In this document: one piece after another, positions 14,141 to 25,849 of the stretch
How the letters are laid out: each line of letters begins with the position of its first letter
How positions within the stretch are numbered: position 1 is the stretch's first letter
Assembly: GCA_036172665.1 (NCBI GenBank)
Contig: CM069873.1
Location: 43,556,001 to 43,620,000 of the forward strand
Source of the DNA: Prosopocoilus inquinatus
Lineage: Eukaryota; Arthropoda; Insecta; Coleoptera; Lucanidae
DNA: 64,000 bases
Direction of reading: 5' to 3'
The notes under the pieces: model-generated
What the model saw: only the letters and a program-made list of their open reading frames with translations
Databases searched by the model: none
Told to the model about the DNA's origin: nothing
Translations under genes and position numbers: made by a program

Positions 14141-17100
14141 CCATCGAAACGTCAAATAACATGATAGATGAGTAAGGATCGATTAGATACATCACAGGAA
14201 CAACGCTAATGCGTGTTGTTTCGTTTAAAACTATTTCCAGCTCCTGCTGCGTCCGAAAATTTCGTATCTCACATTAGAGTTACTGGAGTCCATCGAAACG
14301 TCAAATAACATGATAGATGAGTAAGGATCGATTAGATACATCACAGGAACAACGCTAATGCGTGTTGTTTCGTTTAAAACTATTTCCAGCTTCTGCTGCG
14401 TCCGAAAATTTTGTATCTCACATCAGAGTTACTGGAGTCCATCCAAACGTCAAATAACATGATAGATAAGTAAGGATCGATTAGATACATCACAGGAACA
14501 ACGCTAATACGTGTTGTTTCGTTCAAAACTATTTCCAGCTTCTGCTGCGTCCGAGAACTTTGTATCTCACATCAGAGTTACTGGAGTCCATCCAAACGTC
14601 AAATAACATGATAGATGAGTAAGGATCGATTAGATACATCACAGGAACAACGCTAATACGTGTTGTTTCGTTTAAAACTATTTCAAGCTCCTGCTGCGTC
14701 CAAAAACTTCGTATCTCACATCAGAGTTACTAGAGTCCATCGAAACGTCAAATAACATGATAGATGAGTAAGGATCGATTAGATACATCACAGGAACAAC
14801 GCTAATGCGTGTTGTTTCGTTTAAAACTATTTCCAGCTTCTGCTGCGTCCGAAAATATCGTATCTCACATTAGAGTTACTGGAGTCCATCGAAACGTCAA
14901 ATAACATGATAGATAAGTAAGGATCGATTAGATACATCACAGGAACAACGCTAATACGTGTTGTTTCGTTCAAAACTATTTCCAGCTTCTGCTGCGTCCG
15001 AAAACTTTGTATCTCACATCAGAGTTACTGGAGTCCATCGAAACGCCAAATAACATGATAGATGAGTAAGGATCGATTAGATACATCACAGGAACAACGC
15101 TAATGCGTGTTGTTTCGTTTAAAACTATCTCCAGCTTCTGCTGCGTCCGAAAACATTGTATCTCACATCAGAGTTACTGGAGTCCATCCAAACGTCAGAT
15201 AAAATGATAGATAAGTAGGGATCGATTAGATACATCACAGGAACAACGCTAATACGTGTTGTTTCGTTCCAAACTATTTCCAGCTTCTGCTGCGTCCGAG
15301 AACTTTGTATCTCACATCAGTTACTGGAGTCCATCCAAACGTCAAATAACATGATAGATGAGTAAGGATCGATTAGATACATCACAGGAACAACGCTAAT
15401 GCGTGTTGTTTCGTTTAAAACTATCTCCAGCTTCTGCTGCGTCCGAAAACATTGTATCTCACATCAGAGTTACTGGAGCCCATCCAAACGTCAGATAACA
15501 TGATAGATAAGTAAGGATCGATTAGATACATCACAGGAACAACGCTAATACGTGTTGTTTCGTTCAAAACTATTTCCAGCTTCTGCTGCGTCCGAGAACT
15601 TTGTATCTCACATCAGAGTTACTGGAGTCCATCGAAACGCCAAATAACATGATAGATGAGTAAGGATCGATTAGATACATCACAGGAACAACGCTAATAC
15701 GTGTTGTTTCTTTCAAAACTATTTCCAGCTTCTGCTGCGTCCGAGAACTTTGTATCTCACATCAGATTTACTGGAGTCCATTCAAAGGTCAAATAACATG
15801 ATAGATGAGTAAGGATCGATTAGATACATTACAGGAACAACGCTAATACGTGTTGTTTCGTTCCAAACTATTTCCAGCTTCTGCTGCGTCCGAGAACTTT
15901 GTATCTCACATCAGTTACTGGAGTCCATCCAAACGTCAAATAACATGATAGATGAGTAAGGATCGATTAGATACATCACAGGAACAACGCTAATGCGTGT
16001 TGTTTCGTTTAAAACTATCTCCAGCTTCTGCTGCGTCCGAAAACATTGTATCTCACATCAGAGTTACTAGAGTTCATCGAAACGTCAAATAACATGATAG
16101 ATGAGTAAGGATCGATTAGATACATCACAGGAACAACGCTAATGCGTGTTGTTTCATTTAAAACTATTTCCAGATTCTGCTGCGTTCGAAAATTTCGTCT
16201 CTCACATCAGAGTTACTGGAGTCCATCGAAACGTCAAATAACATAGTAGATAAGTAAGGATCGATTAGATACATCACAGGAACAACGCTAATACGTGTTG
16301 TTTCGTTCAAAACTATTTCCAGCTTCTGCTGCGTCCGAGAACTTTGTATCTCACATCAGAGTTACTGGAGTCCATTAAAACTTCAAATAACATGATAGAT
16401 GAGTAAGGATCGATTAGATACATCACAGGAACAACGCTAATGCGTGTTGTTTCGTTTAAAACTATTTCCAGCTCCTGCTGCGTCCGAAAATTTCGTATCT
16501 CACATTAGAGTTACTGGAGTCCATCGAAACGTCAAATAACATGATAGATGAGTAAGGATCGATTAGATACATCACAGGAACAACGCTAATGCGTGTTGTT
16601 TCGTTTAAAACTATTTCCAGCTTCTGCTGCGTCCGAAAATTTTGTATCTCACATCAGAGTTACTGGAGTCCATCCAAACGTCAAATAACATGATAGATAA
16701 GTAAGGATCGATTAGATACATCACAGGAACAACGCTAATACGTGTTGTTTCGTTCAAAACTATTTCCAGCTTCTGCTGCGTCCGAGAACTTTGTATCTCA
16801 CATCAGAGTTACTGGAGTCCATCCAAACGTCAAATAACATGATAGATGAGTAAGGATCGATTAGATACATCACAGGAACAACGCTAATACGTGTTGTTTC
16901 GTTTAAAACTATTTCAAGCTCCTGCTGCGTCCAAAAACTTCGTATCTCACATCAGAGTTACTAGAGTCCATCGAAACGTCAAATAACATGATAGATGAGT
17001 AAGGATCGATTAGATACATCACAGGAACAACGCTAATGCGTGTTGTTTCGTTTAAAACTATTTCCAGCTTCTGCTGCGTCCGAAAATATCGTATCTCACA

Positions 17101-17843
17101 TTAGAGTTACTGGAGTCCATCGAAACGTCAAATAACATGATAGATAAGTAAGGATCGATTAGATACATCACAGGAACAACGCTAATACGTGTTGTTTCGT
17201 TCAAAACTATTTCCAGCTTCTGCTGCGTCCGAAAACTTTGTATCTCACATCAGAGTTACTGGAGTCCATCGAAACGCCAAATAACATGATAGATGAGTAA
17301 GGATCGATTAGATACATCACAGGAACAACGCTAATGCGTGTTGTTTCGTTTAAAACTATCTCCAGCTTCTGCTGCGTCCGAAAACATTGTATCTCACATC
17401 AGAGTTACTGGAGTCCATCCAAACGTCAGATAAAATGATAGATAAGTAGGGATCGATTAGATACATCACAGGAACAACGCTAATACGTGTTGTTTCGTTC
17501 CAAACTATTTCCAGCTTCTGCTGCGTCCGAGAACTTTGTATCTCACATCAGTTACTGGAGTCCATCCAAACGTCAAATAACATTATAGATGAGTAAGGAT
17601 CGATTAGATACATCACAGGAACAACGCTAATGCGTGTTGTTTCGTTTAAAACTATCTCCAGCTTCTGCTGCGTCCGAAAACATTGTATCTCACATCAGAG
17701 TTACTGGAGTCCATCCAAACGTCAGATAACATGATAGATAAGTAAGGATCGATTAGATACATCACAGGAACAACGCTAATACGTGTTGTTTCGTTCAAAA
17801 CTATTTCCAGCTTCTGCTGCGTCCGAGAACTTTGTATCTCACA
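14141..17843 (+). repeat. 15-monomer (2,231-bp) duplication overlapping block B, second copy
   Basis: Two overlapping relations are visible. First, 14,745-17,180 is the second copy of block B (offset 7,145 from 7,600-10,030). Second, 14,140-15,612 is repeated at 16,371-17,843 with an offset of 2,231 bp, i.e. 15 units minus the two 2-nt deletions between them. The marker gataagtaggg sits at 15,211 and 17,442 in this pair. The repeat breaks near 15,612/17,843, where one copy has catcagagttactgg and the other the 2-nt-deleted form. The block therefore grew by at least two in-register duplication steps of different size. Confidence 0.85.
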
Positions 17844-17860
17844 TCAGTTACTGGAGTCCA

Positions 17861-18405
17861 TCCAAACGTCAAATAACATGATAGATGAGTAAGGATCGAT
17901 TAAATACATCACAGGAACAACGCTAATGCGTGTTGTTTCGTTTAAAACTATTTCTAGCTTCAGCTGCGTCCGAGAACTTTGTATCTCACATCAGAGTTAC
18001 TGGAGTCCATCGAAACGCCAAATAACATGATAGATGAGTAAGGATCGATTAGATACATCACAGGAACAACGCTAATACGTGTTGTTTCGTTCAAAACTAT
18101 TTCCACCTTCTGCTGCGTCCGAGAACTTTGTATCTCACATCAGATTTACTGGAGTCCATTCAAAGGTCAAATAACATGATAGATGAGTAAGGATCGATTA
18201 GATACATTACAGGAACAACGGTAATGCGTGTTGTTTCGTTTAAAACTATTTCCAGCTTCTGCTGCGTCCGTAAACTTTGTATCTCACATCAGAGTTACTG
18301 GAGTCCATCCAAACGTCAAATAAAATGATAGATGAGTAAGGATCGATTAGATACATCACAGGAACAACGCTAATGCGTGTTGTTTCGTTTAAAACTATTT
18401 CCAGC
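17861..18405 (+). repeat. Right copy of the 1-545 block, with parts also found near 55.7 and 61.2 kb
   Basis: This is the counterpart of 1-545 at a 120-monomer offset. From about 18,220 it also matches 55,720-56,130 and 61,230-61,640 through acggtaatgcg, gtccgtaaacttt, aaataaaatgatagatgag and the following cagagttattggag and catagtagctaag units. The offset to the 55.7-kb copy, measured at the gtccgtaaac marker, is 37,501 bp. That equals 251 units plus the two 52-bp remnants minus 2 deleted bases, so the correspondence is exact in phase despite the distance. Confidence 0.82.
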
Positions 18406-18610
18406 TTCTGCTGCGTCCGAAAACTTTGTATCTCACATCAGAGTTATTGGAGTCCATCGAAGCGTCAAATAACATAGTAGCTAAGTAAGGATCGATTAGA
18501 TACATCACAGGAACAACGCTAATACGTGTTGTTTCGTTCAAAACTATTTCCAGCTTCTGCTGCGTCCGAAAGCTTTGTATCTCACATCAGAGTTACTGGA
18601 GTCCATCGAA

Positions 18611-19355
18611 ACGAAAAATAACATGATAGATGAGTAAGGATCGATTAGATACATCACAGGAACAACGCTAATGCGTGTTGTTTCGTTTAAAACTATCTCC
18701 AGCTTCTGCTGCGTCCGAAAACTTTCTTTCTCACATCAGAGTTACTGGAGACCATCCAAACTTCAAATAACATGATAGATAAGTAAGGATCTATTAGATA
18801 CATCACAGGAACAACGATAATACCTGTTGTTTCGTTCAAAACTATTTCCAGCTTCTGCTGCGTCCGAGAACTTTGTATCTCACATCAGAGTTACTGGAGT
18901 CCATCCAAACGTCAAATAACATGATAGATGAGTAAGGATCGATTAGATACATCACAGGAACAACGCTAATACGTGTTGTATCGTTTAAAACTATTTCCAG
19001 CTTCTGCTGCGTCCGAAAATTTCGTATCTCACATTAGAGTTACTGGAGTCCATCGAAACGTCAAATAACATAGTAGCTAAGTATGGATCGATTAGATACA
19101 TCACAGGAACAACGCTAATACGTGTTGCTTCTTTTAAAACTATTTCCAGCTCCTGCTGCGCCCAAAAACTTCGTATGTCACATCAGAGTTACTAGAGTCC
19201 ATCGAAACGTCAAATAACATGATAGATAAATAAAGATCGATTAGATACATCACAGGAACAACGCTAATACGTGTTGTTTCGTTTAAAACTATTTCCAGCT
19301 CCTGCTGCGTCCAAAAACTTCGTATCTCACATCAGAGTTACTAGAGTCCATCGAA
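18611..19355 (+). repeat. Five-monomer repeat, copy 1
   Basis: A 745-bp (exactly 5 x 149) block starting at the unit with cgaaacgaaaaataac, followed directly by a second copy. Diagnostic private states, all present in both copies, are acgaaaaata, aaaactttctttctcac, ggagaccatccaaacttc, ggatctattag, acgataatacctgttg, gttgtatcg, taagtatggatcg, gttgcttctttt, cgtatgtcac and gataaataaagatcg. I saw no difference between the copies over their length. The left edge lies between about 18,597 and 18,611, where copy 1 is preceded by tactggag and copy 2 by tactagag. Confidence 0.93.
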
Positions 19356-20100
19356 ACGAAAAATAACATGATAGATGAGTAAGGATCGATTAGATACATC
19401 ACAGGAACAACGCTAATGCGTGTTGTTTCGTTTAAAACTATCTCCAGCTTCTGCTGCGTCCGAAAACTTTCTTTCTCACATCAGAGTTACTGGAGACCAT
19501 CCAAACTTCAAATAACATGATAGATAAGTAAGGATCTATTAGATACATCACAGGAACAACGATAATACCTGTTGTTTCGTTCAAAACTATTTCCAGCTTC
19601 TGCTGCGTCCGAGAACTTTGTATCTCACATCAGAGTTACTGGAGTCCATCCAAACGTCAAATAACATGATAGATGAGTAAGGATCGATTAGATACATCAC
19701 AGGAACAACGCTAATACGTGTTGTATCGTTTAAAACTATTTCCAGCTTCTGCTGCGTCCGAAAATTTCGTATCTCACATTAGAGTTACTGGAGTCCATCG
19801 AAACGTCAAATAACATAGTAGCTAAGTATGGATCGATTAGATACATCACAGGAACAACGCTAATACGTGTTGCTTCTTTTAAAACTATTTCCAGCTCCTG
19901 CTGCGCCCAAAAACTTCGTATGTCACATCAGAGTTACTAGAGTCCATCGAAACGTCAAATAACATGATAGATAAATAAAGATCGATTAGATACATCACAG
20001 GAACAACGCTAATACGTGTTGTTTCGTTTAAAACTATTTCCAGCTCCTGCTGCGTCCAAAAACTTCGTATCTCACATCAGAGTTACTAGAGTCCATCGAA
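19356..20100 (+). repeat. Five-monomer repeat, copy 2
   Basis: Direct tandem copy of 18,611-19,355 carrying the same ten or so private changes. After it, at 20,100, the next unit reads cgtcaaataatatg rather than cgaaaaata, so there is no third full copy. A looser echo of the five-unit spacing follows: units at 20,101-20,420 resemble those at 20,846-21,165 (the aaataatatg marker is again 745 bp apart) but with several differences. Lack of divergence means either a very recent duplication or an assembly duplication. Confidence 0.92.
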
Positions 20101-23100
20101 ACGTCAAATAATATGATAGATGAGTAAGGATCGATTAGATACATCACAGGAACAACGCTAATGCGTGTTGTTTCGTTTAAAACTATTTCCAGCTTCTGCT
20201 GCGTCGGAAAACTTTGTATCTCACATCAGAGTTACTGGAGTCCATCGAAACGCCAAATAACATGATAGATGAGTAAGGATCGATTAGATACATCACAGGA
20301 ACAACGCTAATACGTGTTGTTTCATTTAAAACTATTTCCAGCTTCAGCTGCGTCCGAGAACTTCGTATCTCACATCAAAGTTACTGGAGTCCATCGAAAC
20401 GCCAAATAACATGATAGATGAGTAAGGATCGATTAGATACATCACAGGAACAACGCTAATGCGTGTTGTTTCGTTTAAAACTATTTCCAGCTTCTGCTGC
20501 GTCCGAAAACTTTGTATCTCACATCAGAGTTATTGGAGTCCATCGAAACGTCAAATAACATAGTAGCTAAGTAAGGATCGATTAGATACATCACAGGAAC
20601 AACGCTAATACGTGTTGTTTCGTTCAAAACTATTTCCAGCTTCTGCTGCGTCCGAAAACTTTGTATCTCACATCAGAGTTACTAGAGTCCATCGAAACGT
20701 CAAATAATATGATAGATGAGTAAGGATCGATTAGATACATCACAGGAACAACGCTAATACGTGTTGTTTCGTTTAAAACTATTTCCAGCTCCTGCTGCGT
20801 CCAAAAACTTCGTATCTCACATCAGAGTTACTAGAGTCCATCGAAACGTCAAATAATATGATAGATGAGTAAGGATCGATTAGATACATCACAGGAACAA
20901 CGCTAATGCGTGTTGTTTCGTTTAAAACTATTTCCAGCTTCTGCTGCGTCCGAAAACTTTGTATCTCACATCAGAGTTACTGGAGTCCATCGAAACGCCA
21001 AATAACATGATAGATGAGTAAGGATCGATTAGATACATCACAGGAACAACGCTAATGCGTGTTGTTTCATTTAAAACTATTTCCAGCTTCAGCTGCGTCC
21101 GAGAACTTCGTATCTCACATCAAAGTTACTGGAGTCCATCGAAACGCCAAATAACATGATAGATGAATAAGGATCGATTAGATACATCACAAGAACAACG
21201 CTAAGGCGTGTTGTTTCGTTTAAAACTATCTCCAGCTTCTGTTGCGTCCGAAAACTTTGTATCTCACATCAGAGTTACTGGAGTCCATCGAAACGTCAAA
21301 TAACATGATAGGTAAATAAGGATCGATTAGATACATCACAGGAACAACGCTAATACGTGTTGTTTCGTTTAAAACTATTTCCAGCTCCTGCTGCGTCCAA
21401 AAACTTCGTATCTCACATCAGAGTTACTAGAGTCCATCGAAACGTCAAATAACATGATAGATGAGTAAGGATCGATTAGATACATCACAGGAACAACGCT
21501 AATGCGTGTTGTTTCGTTTAAAACTATTTCCAGCTTCTGCTGTGTCCGAAAATATCGTATCTCACATTAGAGTTACTGGAGTCCATCGAAACGTCAAATA
21601 ACATGATAGATGAGTAAGGATCGATTAGATACATCACAGGAACAACGCTAATGCGTGTTGTTTCGCTTAAAACTATCTCCAGCTTCTGGTGCGTCCGAAA
21701 ACTTTGTATCTCACATAAGAGTTACTGGAGTCCATCGAAACGCCAAATAACATGATAGATGAGTAAGGATCGATTAGATACATCACAGGAACAACGCTAA
21801 TGTGTGTTGTTTCGTTTAAAACTATCTCCAGCTTCTGCTGCGTCCGAAAACTTTGTATCTCACATCAGAGTTACTGGAGTCCATCCAAACGTCAAATAAC
21901 ATGATAGATGAGTAAGGATCGATTAGATACATCACAGCAACAACGCTAATACGTGTTGTTTCGTTCAAAACTATTTCCAGCTTCTGCTGCGTCCGAGAAC
22001 TTTGTATCTCACATCAGAGTTACTGGAGTCCATCCAAACGTCAAATAACATGATAGATGAGTAAGGATCGATTAGATACATCACAGGAACAACGCTGATA
22101 CGTGTTGTTTCGTTTAAAACTATTTCCAGCTCCTGCTGCGTCCAAAAACTTCGTATCTCACATCAGAGTTACTAGAGTCCATCGAAACGTCAAATAATAT
22201 GATAGATGAGTAAGGATCGATTAGATACATCACAGGAACAACGCTAATGCGTGTTGTTTCATTTAAAACTATTTCCAGATTCTGCTGCGTTCGAAAATTT
22301 CGTCTCTCACATCAGAGTTACTGGAGTCCATCGAAACGTCAAATAACATATTAGATAAGTAAGGATCGATTAGATACATCACAGGAACAACGCTAATACG
22401 TGTTGTTTCGTTCAAAACTATTTCCAGCTTCTGCTGCGTCCGAGAACTTTGTATCTCACATCAGAGTTACTGGAGTAAATTCAAACGTCAAATAACAGGA
22501 TAGATAAATAAGGATCGATTAGATACATCACAGGAACAACGCTAATGCGTGTTGTTTCGTTTAAAACTATTTCCAGCTTCTGCTGCGTCCGAAAATTTCG
22601 TATCTCACATTAGAGTTACTGGAGTCCATCGAAACGTCAAATAACATAGTAGCTAAGTAAGGATCTATTAGATACATCACAGGAACAACGCTAATACGTG
22701 TTGCTTCGTTTAAGACTATTTCCAGCTCCTGCTGCACCCAAAAACTTCGTATCTCACATCAGAGTTACTAGAGTCCATCGATACGTCAAATAACATGATA
22801 GATAAATAAGGATCGATTAGATACATCACAGGAACAACGCTAATACGTGTTGTTTCGTTTAAAACTATTTCCAGCTCTTGCTGCGTCCAAAAACTTCGTA
22901 TCTCACATCAGAGTTACTAGAGTCCATCCAAACGTCAAATAACATGATAGATGAGTAAGGATCGATTAGATATATCACAGGAACAACGCTAATGCGTGTT
23001 GTTTCGTTTAAAACTATTTCCAGCTCCTGCTGCGTCCAAAAACTTCGTATCTCACATTAGAGTTACTGGAGTCCATCGAAACGTCAAATAACATAGTAGC

Positions 23101-25849
23101 TAAGTAAGGATCGATTAGATACATCACAGGAACAACGCTAATACGTGTTGTTTCGTTTAAAACTATTTCCAGCTTCAGCTGCGTCCGAGAACTTCGTATC
23201 TCACATCAGAGTTACTGGAGTCCATCGAAACGCCAAATAACATGATAGATGAGTAAGGATCGATTAGATACATCACAGGAACAACGCTAATGCGTGTTGT
23301 TTCGTTTAAAACTATTTCCAGCTCCTGCTGCGTCCAAAAACTTCGTATCTCACATCAGAGTTACTAGAGTCCACCCAAACGTCAAATAACATGATAGATG
23401 AGTAAGGATCGATTAGATATATCACAGGAACAACGCTAATGCGTGTTGTTTCGTTTAAAACTATTTCCAGCTCCTGCTGCGTCCAAAAACTTCGTATCTC
23501 ACATCAGAGTTACTGGAGTCCATCGAAACGCCAAATAACATGATAGATGAGTAAGGATCGATTAGATACATCACAGGAACAACGCTAATACGTGTTGTTT
23601 CATTTAAAACTATTTCCAGCTTCAGCTGCGTCCGAGAACTTCGTATCTCACATCAAAGTTACTGGAGTCCATCGAAACGCCAATTAACATGATAGATGAG
23701 TAAGGATCGATTAGATACATCACAGGAACAACGCTAATGCGTGTTGTTTCGTTTAAAACTATTTCCAGCTTCTGCTGCGTCCGAAAAGTTTGTATCTCAC
23801 ATCAGAGTTATTGGAGTCCATCGAAACGTCAAATAACATAGTAGCTAAGTAAGGATCGATTAGATACATTACAGGAACAACGCTAATACGTGTTGTTTCG
23901 TTCAAAACTATTTCCAGCTTCTGCTGCGTCCGAAAACTTTGTATCTCACATCAGAGTTACTGGAGTCCATCGAAACGCCAAATAACATGATAGATGAATA
24001 AGGATCGATTAGATACATCACAGGAACAACGCTAAGGCGTGTTGTTTCGTTTAAAACTATCTCCAGCTTCTGCTGCGTCCGAAAACTTTGTATCTCACAT
24101 CAGAGTTACTGGAGTCCATCGAAACGCCAAATAACATGATAGATGAGTAAGGATCGATTAGATACATCACAGGAACAACGCTAATACGTGTTGTTTCATT
24201 TAAAACTATTTCCAGCTTCAGCTGCGTCCGAGAACTTCGTATCTCACATCAAAGTTACTGGAGTCCATCGAAACGCCAAATAACATGATAGATGAATAAG
24301 GATCGATTAGATACATCACAAGAACAACGCTAAGGCGTGTTGTTTCGTTTAAAACTATCTCCAGCTTCTGCTGCGTCCGAAAACTTTGTATCTCACATCA
24401 GAGTTACTGGAGTCCATCCAAACGTCAAATAACATGATAGATAAGTAAGGATCGATTAGATACATCACAGGAACAACGTTAATACGTGTTGTTTCCTTCA
24501 AAACTATTTCCAGCTTCTGCTGCGTCCGAGAACTTTGTATCTCACATCAGAGTTACTAGAGTCCATCGAAACGTCAAATAACATGATAGGTAAATAAGGA
24601 TCGATTAGATACATCACAGGAACAACGCTAATACGTGTTGTTTCGTTTAAAACTATTTCCAGCTCCTGCTGCGCCCAAAAACTTCGTATCTCAGATCAGA
24701 GTTACTAGAGTCCATCGAAACGTCAAATAACATGATAGATGAGTAAGGATCGATTAGATACATCACAGGAACAACGCTAATGCGTGTTGCTTCGTTTAAA
24801 ACTATTTCCAGCTCCTGCTGCGCCCAAAAACATCGTATCTCACATCAGAGTTACTAGAGTCCATCGAAACGTCAAATAACATGATCGATAAGTAAGGATC
24901 GATTAGATACATCACAGGAACAACGCTAATGCGTGTTGTTTCGTTTAAAACTATTTCCAGCTTCTGCTGCGTCCGAAAATTTCGTATGTCACATCAGAGT
25001 TACTGGAGTCCATCGAAACGTCAAATAACATGATAGATAAATAAGGATCGATTAGATACATCACAGGAACAACGCTAATACGTGTTGTTTCGTTTAAAAC
25101 TATTTCCAGCTCCTGCTGCGTCCAAAAACTTCGTATCTCAGATCAGAGTTACTAGAGTCCATCGAAACGTCAAATAACATGATAGATGAGTAAGGATCGA
25201 TTAGATACATCACAGGAACAACGCTAATGCGTGTTGTTTCGTTTAAAACTATTTCCAGCTTCTGCTGCGTCAGAAAATTTCGTATCTCACATTAGTTACT
25301 ATAGTCCATCGAAACGTCAAATAACATGATAGATGGGTAAGGATCGATCAGATACATCATAGGAACAACGCTAATGCGTGTTGTTTCGTTTAAAACTATT
25401 TCCAGCTTCTGCTGCGTCCGAAAATTTCGTATCTCACATTAGAGTTACTGTAGTCCATCGAAACGTCAAATAACATGATAGATGAGTAAGGATCGATTAG
25501 ATACATCACAGGAACAACGCTAATGCGTGTTGTTTCGTTTAAAACTATTTCCAGCTTCTGCTGCGTCCGAAAATTTCGTATCTCACATTAGAGTTACTGG
25601 AGTTCATCGAAACGTCAAATAACATGATAGATGAGTAAGGATCGATTAGATACATCACAGGAACAACGCTAATGCGTGTTGTTTCGTTTAAAACTATTTC
25701 CAGCTTCTGCTGCGTCCGAAAATTTCGTATCTCACATCAGAGTTACTGGAGTCCATCGAAACGTCAAATAACATGATAGATGAGTAAGGATCGATTAGAT
25801 ACATCACAGGAACAACGCTAATGCGTGTTGTTTCATTTAAAACTATTTC
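20101..25849 (+). repeat. Transitional stretch mixing left- and right-domain monomers
   Basis: About 39 units with no long clean block. The group tttcatttaaaac, cttcagctgcg, gagaacttcg, catcaaagttactgg followed by cgccaaat occurs near 20,320, 21,065, 23,610 and 24,205, often next to gatgaataagg with acgctaaggcgtg (21,170, 23,990, 24,290). The last cgtctctcac marker of the left type is near 22,300. From 25,260 the units become the right-domain consensus type (gtccgaaaatttcgtatctcacattag). The unit at 25,294 has its own 2-nt deletion and reads tactatag. At 25,332 is the first of seven units reading gatgggtaaggatcgatcag with catcatagg. Confidence 0.85.

Larger units (their letters stand above)
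1471..17850 (+). repeat. Nine monomers sharing one 2-nt deletion (147-bp lineage)
   Basis: In nine units catcagagttac has become catcagttac. The sites are near 1,474, 4,600, 8,174, 8,769, 13,832, 15,320, 15,913, 17,550 and 17,847. All nine also read gtccgagaactttg just before and ccatccaaacgtc just after. The simplest reading is one ancestral deletion in one unit that was then spread by block duplication. None occurs right of 17,850. The deleted unit at 25,294 (cattagttactatag) has a different context and is independent. Two single-base deletions (aagtaaggtcg at 3,757 and 12,690) are another shared marker of block A. Confidence 0.92.

Noticed and set aside
18611..20100. Treating the identical five-unit pair as proof of a recent biological duplication
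   Set aside because: Zero visible divergence in a satellite is also what an assembly collapse or expansion artefact would give. It is reported as a repeat, but the biological claim is left open.
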